Assembly (NCBI GenBank): GCA_018368455.1
Contig: JAGZEG010000003.1
Span: forward strand, 1-64,000
Direction: 5' to 3'
DNA length: 64,000 nucleotides
Source of the DNA: Coriobacteriia bacterium
GTDB taxonomy: Bacteria > Actinomycetota > Coriobacteriia > Coriobacteriales > UMGS124
This document shows positions 1 to 8,689 of this stretch, piece by piece. The number at the start of each line of letters is the position of its first letter. Position 1 is the first letter of the stretch. Below the pieces are notes generated by a model. That model made no database searches and was not told the DNA's origin. It worked only from the letters and a program-made list of their open reading frames with translations. A program made the position numbers and the translations under genes.

Positions 1-3000
1 GTTGCTCCACGTCGCCTTCACGGTCTTGGGCAGCTCTGGCGCGGCGCCCTGCTTGACCGTGGCGGGGGCGGGTGCCTCGACGCCGGAGATCGTGGCGGGA
101 CTCACCGTCACCTTGATCGAGACGGGATGATTCCATCCTTCAATGGAACCGCTGACCTCGAATGTGCCGCCTTCACGCACGGAGTAGTCCTGCTCCTCTA
201 CGGCATCCCACGTGACGGGAACGTCTTCTTGCGTGCCGTTGGACATCTGCGCCGTGAGCTTTTCGGGAAGCGTCGGCGCGGTGCCAGCGGGCGTCGTAAT
301 TCCTGCGGGGGAATCGACGCTCGTGATGAAGGCCGACTCGACGGTAACGCTGCAGGTGACGGTGCGCTTATCGGCGCGGTCGGGCGCGACGACGCCACTG
401 ACCTCGAACGTGCCACTCTCCAGATACTGCTCCGGGTCGATCTCGTCCCACGCTACGGGCTCGTTGCTGGTATCGCCGTTGCTCCACATGACGGAGGCGG
501 TTTCGGGCAGCTCGGGCGCGGTGCCGGCCTGCGTCGTGACGCTGTCGAGCACAGGGGCGGACGCGATGGCGGCGGGCGTGACGGTCACGTGGGCGACGAC
601 TATGCCGTTCCAATCCTCGACGGTGCCCTCGACCTCCAACGTCCCACCGTTGCGGGCCGAGTATGCCTGCTTGTCAGGCATCTTCCACGTGACGTCGACG
701 GCGCGGGTGTCACCGGTGTCGAGCGTCATCTTGATGCGGCTGGGCAGGTCGGGGGCCGTGCCGGACGGCGTTGTGACCTCGACGGCATCGGCCTGTCCGG
801 TGATGGACGCGGCGACGACGGTGACTTCGCACGTTACCTCGGAGCCTGTCGTCGGGATGCTTCCGGTGACCGTATAGGTGCCGACCTCGTCATATGCGAG
901 GGGAGAGGCACCGTCCCACTCGATGGTCTCGTCCGTGATGTCGCCGTTGCTCCAGGTGACCTTGACGCCCGCGGGCAGCTCGGGCTCAACGCCCTGCTGC
1001 GTCGTGACGTCGGGGATGTTGGCGACGCTTTCGACGCTGGCGCCTTCGACCGTGACGCCAACGGTGACGTTCATTGTCGCGCCTTGCTCGTCGGCGACGG
1101 TGCCGGCAACCTTGAACGAGCTTGCCTCTCGACCGCTATAGAGAGCCGGGTCGACGCGCTCCCACGTGATGGGCAGCTCCGCCGAAGATCCGTCGCTCAT
1201 CGTTGCCTGGGCGCTTTCGGGCAGCTTAGGTGCCACGCCGGAGAGCGTCGTGACGTCAGGCAGCGGTTTTACCTCGGCGATCGTGATGGGCTCGGGCTCG
1301 GGGGCGGGTTCAACAATAACGTTAATCTTAACCGTCAGATCAGTGTTGCCAACTGTGCCGTTGAGCGTGATCGTTCCAGGCTGCTCATATCGGCTGGCGT
1401 CGATCTTCTCCCAGCTCACAGCCTCCTCTGTCGTGGAGCCATCGCTCCACGTGACCACGGTGGTCTCAGGGAGCTTCGGCGTCTCGCCTGCGGTGATTGT
1501 GACGTCCTTTGGCGCGGAGACGGATTCGGGCGTGGGCTTGGGGGCCTCGTACTCGCCGTATGCGGTGAGCGTGACGGTGCCGCCGAGCTCGACTTCCGTA
1601 CCGACTGCGGGATCGACCAGGTAGACGATGCCAACTTGCTCGGCACTCGGCGCAGGATCGCCGGTTATGACACTCGCGACGAGGCCGGCGCTTGCCATGG
1701 CCTCAGAGGCAGACGTCGCGTCCCAGCCGGTGACGTCAGGCACGATGGCCGTCGTCGGGGCGGGCGGGACATACTCGCCGTACGCTACCAGCGTGACAGT
1801 GCTGCCGAGCTCGACTTCGGCCCCGGCCGTGGGGTCGACCTGGTAGACGACGCCAACCTGCTCGGCGTTGAGTGCAGGATCACCGACCACGACGTTGGCG
1901 ACGAGGCCGGCACTTGCGAGCGCTTCGGATGCGGCTGTCGCGTCCCAGCCGTTCACGTCGGGCACGATGACGAGCGTGGGTGCTGGTGCGGTGATGGTGA
2001 CGGTGCACGTGACGGTGAGGCCTGTCTCGCCGACATACCCGATGAGCTCGACGGTACCGCCCTCGGGATAGGCATTCGTGTCCAAGGCGTCCCATGCGAG
2101 AGGCTCCTCGGAGGTCTCACCGTTGCTCCAGGTGACGGTTGCTGTTGCGGGCAGCTCGGGCGCGTTGCCGGCCTGTACTTCGACGCCGGGGACTGCCAGG
2201 GTGGCTCCGGTGGGCGTCGCGGCGTTCACGACGACGTGTGCGGTGACGGGGAAGCCCCCTGCCGTGCCGTAGACGTCGAAGGCTCCACCGGCGCGTCCGC
2301 TATAGAGGCTGGGGTCGATGGCGTCCCAGGAGACAGGGACTTCAGTGGTGGACCCGTCGCTCATCGTGGCGGTCAGCGTGTCCGGCAGGGCGGGGGCGGC
2401 GCCGGCTTCTGTCACGATCTCTGCAGGTGAGGTGACGCCGGTGATCGTGACAGGCGCCGCCTCGACGCTCAGGGGCAGCGTGGCGAGCGTCGTGCCGTTG
2501 CTCGAGAACGAGACGTTTGCCGTACCGGCAGCGACGCCGCTCACAAGGCCGATGGCGTCCACGGTGGCGACGGCCTCGTTGTCCGTGGCCCACGCCGGGT
2601 TGGCGACGAGCGACGTGACGGTGCCGGCGATGAGGTTCGTGCCGCCGAGCGCGTTGGCGCCGGATGCGATGCTGACGGACAGCTGCGTTGTCCCGCCGGC
2701 CTGAAGCGAGGGCTCGCCACTGATTGTGGCGCTCAGGTAGTCAGCGACCTTGACGTTGACCTGCTGGATGCAGGCACCGTCGGGACGGGCGATGGGGGCG
2801 GGAGTACCCTCAGAGGGCGTAGCGTCGCTGGTCGGGCCAAACTCGGCGGCAAGCACGGTGCCGGGCACGGTGTAGCTTGCGTCTGCCGGGGCGCTGGCCG
2901 TAAACGCGCCAAGGCCGACTGTTGCATACGCGTCGGAGATGAGGGCGACGTAGTGTTCGAACTCGCCGGCCTGCTCGCCTGTGGACAGGTAAGAGAGGTA

Positions 3001-3570
3001 GGCGTCCTTCTCTGCGTACCAGGCGTCCAGGGCGGCTGTCGCGTTGGTATTCAAGGCGAGGTTCTCGGCCAGAATCTGGGTGCCGAACGTGTTGCCAGCC
3101 GTCGTGACGACCATCCCCAGCCCGTTGGGACGTTCGTGCGCAAACGAGAGCGAGGCCTCGGCTGCGCGGGTTTGGGCGACATTCTCAAGGGTGGTCGACC
3201 ACTGCAAGGGAGCGCCACTGACGGGTACGCCGTCGACGGCGATGCCTTCCGCAGCAGCTTCGGCACGGATGTCATTGATGCGGGTGAGCAAGGCTTGCGC
3301 GCCGGTCGCGTCATAGCTGCCTGGGATGCCGAGCGTCACGGAGACGCCTTGCTCGGCAGGGGCTTCCGTCGCGTAGAGCGGCGTGCCGTTCACGGTGACG
3401 GGCGCTGTCTGGCTCGTGGGGGGCACGGCGGCCTGCTCGGCCGCAGGCGCCTCGTCTGCCCAGGCGACGCCCGGCTGGGCGCTCAGCCCGACCGAAAGCG
3501 CTGAGCTGGCTAACAGCGCGGCGGTGATGCCGGCGATGCCGGCACGACGCACGGGGTGGGAAGCGTTCAT
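1..3570 (-). CDS. Secreted CAP/SCP-domain protein with PASTA and multiple Ig-like (Big_2/Big_4) domains, C-terminus outside the window
   Basis: The minus frame is open for 1190 codons from ATG at 3570 to the window edge. A GGAGG lies 7 nt before the start. Residues 1 to about 38 look like a signal peptide ending in VAWA. Residues about 120-225 resemble a CAP/SCP domain, with HERPNG, ENLA and HYVALISD. A Big_2-like segment follows (about 283-370), then two Big_4-like Ig domains (about 372-535). Two PASTA-like repeats come next (about 531-677), each carrying a VPDV(N/T)GWDAT motif. At least six more Big_4-like units of about 80 residues fill the rest, recognisable by APELP and T(W/M)S(N/D)G motifs. 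CAP proteins are secreted and sometimes wall-active; PASTA repeats bind peptidoglycan in other proteins. A role in surface adhesion or wall binding is inference. The C-terminal anchor, if any, is not visible. Confidence 0.85.
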   Translation of the reverse strand, partial: MNASHPVRRAGIAGITAALLASSALSVGLSAQPGVAWADEAPAAEQAAVPPTSQTAPVTVNGTPLYATEAPAEQGVSVTLGIPGSYDATGAQALLTRINDIRAEAAAEGIAVDGVPVSGAPLQWSTTLENVAQTRAAEASLSFAHERPNGLGMVVTTAGNTFGTQILAENLALNTNATAALDAWYAEKDAYLSYLSTGEQAGEFEHYVALISDAYATVGLGAFTASAPADASYTVPGTVLAAEFGPTSDATPSEGTPAPIARPDGACIQQVNVKVADYLSATISGEPSLQAGGTTQLSVSIASGANALGGTNLIAGTVTSLVANPAWATDNEAVATVDAIGLVSGVAAGTANVSFSSNGTTLATLPLSVEAAPVTITGVTSPAEIVTEAGAAPALPDTLTATMSDGSTTEVPVSWDAIDPSLYSGRAGGAFDVYGTAGGFPVTAHVVVNAATPTGATLAVPGVEVQAGNAPELPATATVTWSNGETSEEPLAWDALDTNAYPEGGTVELIGYVGETGLTVTCTVTITAPAPTLVIVPDVNGWDATAASEALASAGLVANVVVGDPALNAEQVGVVYQVDPTAGAEVELGSTVTLVAYGEYVPPAPTTAIVPDVTGWDATSASEAMASAGLVASVITGDPAPSAEQVGIVYLVDPAVGTEVELGGTVTLTAYGEYEAPKPTPESVSAPKDVTITAGETPKLPETTVVTWSDGSTTEEAVSWEKIDASRYEQPGTITLNGTVGNTDLTVKINVIVEPAPEPEPITIAEVKPLPDVTTLSGVAPKLPESAQATMSDGSSAELPITWERVDPALYSGREASSFKVAGTVADEQGATMNVTVGVTVEGASVESVANIPDVTTQQGVEPELPAGVKVTWSNGDITDETIEWDGASPLAYDEVGTYTVTGSIPTTGSEVTCEVTVVAASITGQADAVEVTTPSGTAPDLPSRIKMTLDTGDTRAVDVTWKMPDKQAYSARNGGTLEVEGTVEDWNGIVVAHVTVTPAAIASAPVLDSVTTQAGTAPELPETASVMWSNGDTSNEPVAWDEIDPEQYLESGTFEVSGVVAPDRADKRTVTCSVTVESAFITSVDSPAGITTPAGTAPTLPEKLTAQMSNGTQEDVPVTWDAVEEQDYSVREGGTFEVSGSIEGWNHPVSIKVTVSPATISGVEAPAPATVKQGAAPELPKTVKATWSN

Positions 3571-3838
3571 CGAGACCTCCTTCTCGACCAGCGTGGGCGC
3601 GGTCGAGCGATCGCGGCAACGCGTGGTCCGGCGAACTCTGCTCCTGCCTTCACTATAGATGCCTATACCCCAAAACGCATCCCCAACTCGCCGGGAGGCC
3701 CGCCTGACCTGCCGACTGTCAGTGGCGCGCTACTGCAAGTTTGTAAGGAGAGAGCTGGAATGCCGTTGATGCTGCCGATCATGCAATATCCTCATACGAG
3801 GAATATGCCAGGCATGTGAAAATCAAACATGAGAAAAC

Positions 3839-3857
3839 ATATCATATGTGATATACT
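3839..3857 (+). promoter_or_regulatory. Putative operator/promoter of the first toxin-antitoxin pair
   Basis: A perfect inverted repeat, ATATCA-TATG-TGATAT (3839-3854), overlaps an extended -10 element TGA-TATACT (TATACT at 3852-3857). The site lies 14 nt before the toxin start. Antitoxins of this kind usually repress their own promoter through such sites. The 268 bp upstream, back to the surface-protein start, hold no gene that I can support. Confidence 0.5.
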
Positions 3858-3870
3858 CTGGGGGGACAAG

Positions 3871-4221
3871 ATGATAGAGGTTGTTTTCTACGAGGATACC
3901 GATGGCCACCAGCCTGTCCGTGTTTTTCTTGATGCTCTCGATGCAAAGATGCGCGCCAAGGTGCTCGGTCGCATCGAGTTGCTTGAGGAGCTCGGTGCGC
4001 ATCTCACGATGCCCTATGCGCGGCATCTCGGCAACGGTATCTACGAGTTGCGAACGGTTCTGGGTTCCAATATCACACGAGTGCTCTACTTTTTCATGAT
4101 GGGTGATCGGGCCGTCCTTACGCATGGGTTCGTGAAGAAGACGCAGAAGACGCCCCGCTCGGAGCTTGAGCGCGCTGAGCAACTGAGAAAGGACTGGATG
4201 AATAGGCATGACCACGTTTAG
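3871..4221 (+). CDS. higB: RelE/HigB-type (Gp49-like) toxin of a toxin-antitoxin pair
   Basis: The protein has 116 residues from ATG 3871, preceded by a G-rich ribosome binding site. An upstream in-frame ATG at 3829 would place the operator inside the coding region, so the later start is preferred. The sequence fits the phage-derived Gp49/HigB family: PVRVFLDALD, YELRTVLGSNITRVLYFF, and a basic tail HGFVKKTQKTP typical of RelE-fold mRNA interferases. The gene overlaps the following antitoxin by 14 bp, with the toxin-first order characteristic of higBA. The expected role is ribosome-dependent mRNA cleavage, neutralised by the partner. Confidence 0.85.
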   Translation: MIEVVFYEDTDGHQPVRVFLDALDAKMRAKVLGRIELLEELGAHLTMPYARHLGNGIYELRTVLGSNITRVLYFFMMGDRAVLTHGFVKKTQKTPRSELERAEQLRKDWMNRHDHV

Positions 4222-4480
4222 GGATTATCTCGATGAGAACCTCAACGACCCAGCGTTTCGCGCGGAATGGGAAGAGCAGGCACCAGAGCGGGCGGTGATG
4301 CGGGAGATCGCATTCGAGCGAGAGAGGGCCGGTCTGACGCAGAAGGAGCTTGCCGAACGCATTGGCATGCGCCAGGGCAACCTCAGCCGTCTCGAGAACG
4401 GTAACGGAAACCCTTCAATCGACACGCTCGCGAAGATAGCGCGCGGTTTGGGAAAGCGCCTTGAGATCCGCTTGGTGTAG
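4208..4480 (+). CDS. higA: HigA-type antitoxin, XRE-family helix-turn-helix protein
   Basis: This 90-residue protein carries a central Cro/C1-type helix-turn-helix at about residues 35-85 (LTQKELAERIGMRQGNLSRLE, then PSIDTLAKIARGLG). It ends in RLEIRLV, as many HigA-like antitoxins do. Its start lies inside the 3' end of the toxin gene, so the two are probably translationally coupled. It should bind the toxin and repress the shared promoter at the inverted repeat 3839-3854. Confidence 0.87.
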   Translation: MTTFRDYLDENLNDPAFRAEWEEQAPERAVMREIAFERERAGLTQKELAERIGMRQGNLSRLENGNGNPSIDTLAKIARGLGKRLEIRLV

Positions 4481-4661
4481 TGAACGTCTAACTTCGTTTC
4501 GTTCTGTCGGTTCCCGGCACATGTCGTGTGGAAATCAGATGCTCTGCCCACCTCGTTGTGTATGATGCGGGGTGGCTTTTCGCATAGACATGCTGCTCAA
4601 TCGCCTCATTCTCGGGTGACTCGCCCAAGGTGAGCGCAGAGCCGCCCGGGAGGAGGGGCCT

Positions 4662-6401
4662 GTGGCAGGCAGGGGAGGATCGGTCCCATCGTGGCGCTCC
4701 ACGGTGGGCCAGCTTGGCTTTTCGGGCGTGCCGATGGTCGCCGGCTCCGTTTTGGCGTGGGCTTGGCTGCTCAGCCTGGTGTTTCTCGGCGTCGACGTTG
4801 GCGTGCCCGGGTTCGTCCAGGTCTACGTGCTCGTCGGTCTCACCGCGGGCCTGCTCGCTATCGTCGCTATCTGCCGCCGCGGGAAGCGCGGGCCCGAGCT
4901 CGGGCGTCGTTCCATGCTTGTGCTAGGGACGCTCCCATCGCTTGCCCTGTTTGCCTGCGCGCTGCTTGTCCCCGTGCCGGCGGTCGCTGCCGTGCTGCTG
5001 ACGCCTCCTGCGATGCTGCTGCAGGCCGTGCTCTGGGTGGGCACCGGCGTCGGCGGCGCCTATGCCGTGAGGCGCTCCCTGCTCCTGTTCGAGGCGCTGG
5101 CGGCGCGTGTCTCCGTTGGCAGCCTGCTCTTCTTCGCCTCCTGCATCCTGGCAGCAAGCTCCGCGCTCGGCCTTATGGTCTCTCGCATGGACGGGCTTGG
5201 CGCCGTCGCGTTCGTACTCGTCGCGATGCCGCTCTCGCTGCGGTTGCTGCCCCAGGGCCGTCCTGCGCTACCTGGTGCGCCGACGGGGGCCGCGTTCCCG
5301 CCCGACAGGCTGGCGGATCGGCGCCCTCTGGCTCGCCCGCTGTTGCTCCTGTTGTTTGCCGCCATCGGCTTTACGTGCGGCTTTCATACGGCCGTCGGTC
5401 ACGTGATCTATGTCGAAGCAGACCCGCCCACCGTCGTCTTTCTCATGCAGCTCGCTGGCGAGCTGGTCTGCGCCGCCGTCCTGGCGCGTTTGCCGCGACG
5501 CGTGTATCCGCTGGCGCTCCAGCTGCTGTGCGCCGCGTCCCTGCTTGCCCTGGCGCCGCTCCTCTTTGTGGAGGACGCGCCGGGTAGCCTGGCGTGGCAC
5601 GTGCTGCAGTCGGTGCTTATCACACTGAGCGCCTGCTCCATTCTGCTCGTCGTCGTGCTGTTCGCCCGCGTCATGATGCTCGACGACCGGCGCGACTCGC
5701 GGCGGTTCCCAAGTGAGTCGGGCATAGCCGTGCTGACGGCCTGCCTATTGCTGGGGTGGGCGAGTGGCGCGGGCATGCAGGTTGCTGGCGGCGTCGGGGG
5801 ACCGGCGTTTCAGATGGTGACGACGCTGTGCATTGCCCTCATGCTGCTGTGTGTCGTCGCGCTCGGCCTCCCGGAGACGGGGCTACGCGACGAGGGGGAC
5901 AGCGCCCCGGTCTTGGACGCACGGCTCGCTTCGGAGCAAGGGGGCGCCGCCCAGTCGAGCCTTCTTGCGGTTGGGCCGCCAGCAAAGTCTGCCGAGCACG
6001 CCGATGACCCTCTTCGGGAGGCCGGTGCCGAGCTGGCTGCGGGGCCCGTAGCGCGCGAGGTGCCGCACCTCGTAGTGCCCGTCGCCCCGTCGCCGGGTTC
6101 CGAGGGCGCTCCTGACCCCTTGGCGTGCTCGCCTGACGCGATATCGCCAGCGAGGCATCGCGACGAGCTTGCGTGGCGCTACGGTCTGTCGGAACGAGAG
6201 CGCGGCCTGCTCGACGTACTCGCACGTGGGCTTAACGCGCAACAGATTGCCGACGAGCTCATGGTCTCGCGCAATACAGTCAAGACGCACATGGCTCACA
6301 TCTACGCGAAGATCGGCATACACACGCGTGCGGAGCTCGATGCCCTGCTTGGCTCTGACGACGTGACGAGCGATGCGGGGCGCGGGAAGGACAGCGTGTA
6401 G
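4662..6401 (+). CDS. LuxR-family regulator with about 12 N-terminal membrane segments
   Basis: The protein has 579 residues from GTG 4662, with GGGAGGAGG a few bases upstream. About twelve hydrophobic segments run from residue 20 to about 405. A polar linker rich in Ala, Pro and acidic residues follows (about 410-505). A LuxR/GerE DNA-binding domain closes the protein at about 510-565 (LSERERGLLDVLARGLNAQQIADELMVSRNTVKTHMAHIYAKIG, here quoted in pieces: LSERERGLLD, QQIADELMVS, NTVKTHMAHI). This architecture is very common in Eggerthellaceae and other Coriobacteriia and supports the taxonomic call. It is presumed to sense a ligand or membrane state directly and act at nearby promoters. The surface protein to the left and the uptake cluster starting 354 bp downstream are plausible targets, but that is inference. 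Confidence 0.88.
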   Translation: MAGRGGSVPSWRSTVGQLGFSGVPMVAGSVLAWAWLLSLVFLGVDVGVPGFVQVYVLVGLTAGLLAIVAICRRGKRGPELGRRSMLVLGTLPSLALFACALLVPVPAVAAVLLTPPAMLLQAVLWVGTGVGGAYAVRRSLLLFEALAARVSVGSLLFFASCILAASSALGLMVSRMDGLGAVAFVLVAMPLSLRLLPQGRPALPGAPTGAAFPPDRLADRRPLARPLLLLLFAAIGFTCGFHTAVGHVIYVEADPPTVVFLMQLAGELVCAAVLARLPRRVYPLALQLLCAASLLALAPLLFVEDAPGSLAWHVLQSVLITLSACSILLVVVLFARVMMLDDRRDSRRFPSESGIAVLTACLLLGWASGAGMQVAGGVGGPAFQMVTTLCIALMLLCVVALGLPETGLRDEGDSAPVLDARLASEQGGAAQSSLLAVGPPAKSAEHADDPLREAGAELAAGPVAREVPHLVVPVAPSPGSEGAPDPLACSPDAISPARHRDELAWRYGLSERERGLLDVLARGLNAQQIADELMVSRNTVKTHMAHIYAKIGIHTRAELDALLGSDDVTSDAGRGKDSV

Positions 6402-6405
6402 CTTG

Positions 6406-6425
6406 CCGGACCCGCGTCGGGCCGG
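6406..6425 (+). terminator. Hairpin after the LuxR-type gene
   Basis: CCGG-A-CCCG pairs with CGGG-CCGG around a CGT loop, starting 5 nt after the stop codon. It has no T-tract, so intrinsic termination is possible but unproven. Confidence 0.4.
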
Positions 6426-6755
6426 ACGGCGGCTCCAAAGATAACCCCTGGGCGCGCACCCTCATAACCACCCTTGATTTACCTGCGGAAACGATGTCAA
6501 CGCCCCGTGTGGTGCCCCCAGGGTGACCACAGGTGCCACCCATCTCTCATACTCGCTCTCATACTCGCGAATCACACTGCCGACCCTCGTTTTCGTACCC
6601 CTGAATATGACCTGAACGCCGACGGCTTTGCTACGGTTGGATCTGCAACGACGCAGCGCCCTCGCAGCCGGCCTCACCCCTCCTCCCCGAGTCCCGGCTG
6701 CGGGGGCGCTGCGGATTCGGTCCTTCCGTATGCGTACAGAAAGGTCGTCATCGCT
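6426..6755 (+). other. Non-coding leader ahead of the uptake cluster
   Basis: About 330 bp without a supported gene. The frame of the next gene is open from 6474, but that extension has no signal peptide or ribosome binding site and atypical composition. I see no cobalamin, FMN or other riboswitch consensus. The only clear internal structure is the 12-bp tandem repeat at 6545-6568. The promoter of the uptake cluster should lie here. Confidence 0.5.
6545..6568 (+). repeat. Perfect 12-bp tandem duplication
   Basis: TCTCATACTCGC occurs twice in direct succession (6545-6556 and 6557-6568), about 190 bp before the first gene of the uptake cluster. It could be a tandem regulator site or a chance slippage duplication. 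Confidence 0.6.
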
Positions 6756-8516
6756 ATGAGCTTCGCGAACTCCGCTCGCCTGTGCTTCGGCCGTCGCGCC
6801 GTCGTCACCGCCGCCCTCGTGGGTTGCCTCGGCCTCGGCCTGGGTGCCGGCATGGCCACCGCCGACGAGGCCACAACCGACGTCAAGTGGCCCGACCCCC
6901 AGACGGTCCTCACGGGCAAGACGTACAACGACGACGGCTCCATCGCGACGCAGCATGTGCTTGCCGCCGCCAAGGGCACGTACAACGTCCTGCCCCTGTG
7001 GCTCGGCATCGACGACACCGTGACGAACTCTCCGCTTGGCATGGAGGACGGCGAGGTCACCGCCGATGCCTTCCGCACGAGCGGCCTGTTCGGCACCTAC
7101 GCGTCGCCGGCCAACGTCGAGCCTGACGTCTACATGTCCAACCTGTTCTACAGCTACGTCAATCCGGACTCGGGCCTGTCCGCCGCCAACCGTGACGAGA
7201 TCGCCCTCGTCGTCTCGGGCCAGCCGACGGCTGCCGACACGACGATCGCCATCGGCGGCACGGCTAACTCGCTGTACTTCCGTCCCGACCTCATCGTCGG
7301 CGGCAACCAGACGGCCGAGGAGCTCGGCGGCGTGACGGCCTACCAGGCGCTCATCGACGCCATCAACGACGGCTCCATCGGCGCTGACAACTACGTCGAG
7401 GGCGACGAGACGTACAGCCCCTACGTCATGGACGGCTGGAACGGCTTCGAGGGCAGCTCTGCCTACCAGGGCTCTGTCCGTGGCACGGCCGGCATCCTCT
7501 ACAACATGGCAGACGTCGTGGAGCGCGTGAAGGCCGACGACCCCACGAAGGTCACCCGCTACGGCAACGACGCCTACGCCATCGCCGAGCAGTACGAGGA
7601 GCTGTTCCTGGGAGCCCAGTCCTCCATCCTCAAGGCCATCGACGAGGGCACGGTCGAGAAGAAGACCATCGCCGTCGTGACGTCGGTCGACAAGGACACG
7701 AAGACGGCTGTCATCTCCTATGCCGACCCGAGCTTCCAGCTGGGCAACGCCAACATTCAGGCCGAGTCCCCGCAGTTCGCGCTGCAGGACCTCACGGACA
7801 ACCTCGCCTACGTCCTTGCTGACGGCGGCGAGCCCCACGACACCGCTCAGGGTCCCGTGGAGTCCGAGGAAGGCGACGCCGGCAAGGGCTCGGGCAAGGG
7901 CCAGGGTCAGGGCCAGGGCGGCCAGAAGGGCGGCCAGGGCAAGGGCGGCGCCGTCAAGTCTGACGGTGGCGTGAAGAAGGCCCCCGGTGGCAGCATCACG
8001 ATCTCGCTCGAGGAGCTCGCGCAGGCCGACATGATCTTCTACACCGGCCGCAGCGCGACGGGCGTGTCGCAGGCCGACGCCGAGGACGCCTTCGCGGCCG
8101 CCGGCGTGACGGAGATCCCCACGGGCATCTATGTCCAGCCCAGCAACGTGGGCACGGGCAGCTACGACGCCGACAAGTGCATCTACTACCTGAACTACCT
8201 GGGCTGCGCCTACCCGGAGGTCCTGAAGAGCACCGATCTGCTCAGCTACTTCTACAGCACGATCGCTCACGTCTCCGATGACTATCTCGCCAACGTCATG
8301 GCGCTGAACTGCGCGAACATGACGCTCGTCGGTGACGACACGCTGGCGCACGACGGCGCGTACTACCTCGAGCGCCGCGATGCCGTCCAGCAGGTCATCG
8401 ACGACGGCATGAGCTACCTGACGGGCAACCTTGACGCGATCGTGGCCGAGCATCCCAACCTCGAGCCCATCAAGGACGCGGACGGCAACTTCCGCAACCG
8501 CAACCTGGGCCTCTAA
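6756..8516 (+). CDS. Secreted FepB-like solute-binding protein with a Gly/Gln/Lys-rich insert
   Basis: The protein has 586 residues from ATG 6756, chosen because a signal peptide begins there (basic FGRR, hydrophobic core, cleavage near ATA-DE at about residue 37). There is no lipobox cysteine. The C-terminal part (about 415-586) reads like the second lobe of a metal-siderophore/haem/cobalamin-type binding protein: ADMIFYTGRS, YYLNYLGCAYPEVL, then a series of helices. Residues about 370-410 form a low-complexity linker of Gly, Gln and Lys. The gene heads a plus-strand cluster containing FecCD permeases and their ATPase, which supports a ligand-capture role. The ligand is unknown. Its lack of a lipid anchor, next to a second binding protein that has one, suggests a released or wall-trapped scavenger (inference). 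Confidence 0.65.
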   Translation: MSFANSARLCFGRRAVVTAALVGCLGLGLGAGMATADEATTDVKWPDPQTVLTGKTYNDDGSIATQHVLAAAKGTYNVLPLWLGIDDTVTNSPLGMEDGEVTADAFRTSGLFGTYASPANVEPDVYMSNLFYSYVNPDSGLSAANRDEIALVVSGQPTAADTTIAIGGTANSLYFRPDLIVGGNQTAEELGGVTAYQALIDAINDGSIGADNYVEGDETYSPYVMDGWNGFEGSSAYQGSVRGTAGILYNMADVVERVKADDPTKVTRYGNDAYAIAEQYEELFLGAQSSILKAIDEGTVEKKTIAVVTSVDKDTKTAVISYADPSFQLGNANIQAESPQFALQDLTDNLAYVLADGGEPHDTAQGPVESEEGDAGKGSGKGQGQGQGGQKGGQGKGGAVKSDGGVKKAPGGSITISLEELAQADMIFYTGRSATGVSQADAEDAFAAAGVTEIPTGIYVQPSNVGTGSYDADKCIYYLNYLGCAYPEVLKSTDLLSYFYSTIAHVSDDYLANVMALNCANMTLVGDDTLAHDGAYYLERRDAVQQVIDDGMSYLTGNLDAIVAEHPNLEPIKDADGNFRNRNLGL

Positions 8517-8526
8517 GCTCCTCCCC

Positions 8527-8586
8527 GGGCGTCCGGCCTCGCCTCGTGCCGCCCCCTCCTCTTGGCACGGTCGGGGTCGGACGCCC
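8527..8586 (+). terminator. Long hairpin between the first two genes of the uptake cluster
   Basis: GGGCGTCCG (8527-8535) pairs perfectly with CGGACGCCC (8578-8586). An inner CGTGCC/GGCACG pairing strengthens the stem. It starts 10 nt after the stop codon and has only a short pyrimidine tail. It may terminate partially or protect the upstream mRNA 3' end, giving the first binding protein a higher transcript level. Confidence 0.55.
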
Positions 8587-8689
8587 TCTCCCATGAACTG
8601 CGAGCTCCCGGGATGCCGGCCGTCATTGGCGACTGGCATCCTCGCATGCGCGAGGCGGCTCACTGACACGACGGAAAGGCGGATCGCTC

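Noticed and set aside
127..2430. Plus-strand open frame of 767 codons
   Set aside because: It is antisense to the CAP/PASTA/Ig protein, which has a ribosome binding site, signal peptide and clear repeats. The antisense frame is a by-product of GC3 bias and has no domain.
6426..6755. Cobalamin riboswitch before the FecCD locus
   Set aside because: No B12-box-like sequence or expected stem set could be recognised. A covariance search would be decisive.
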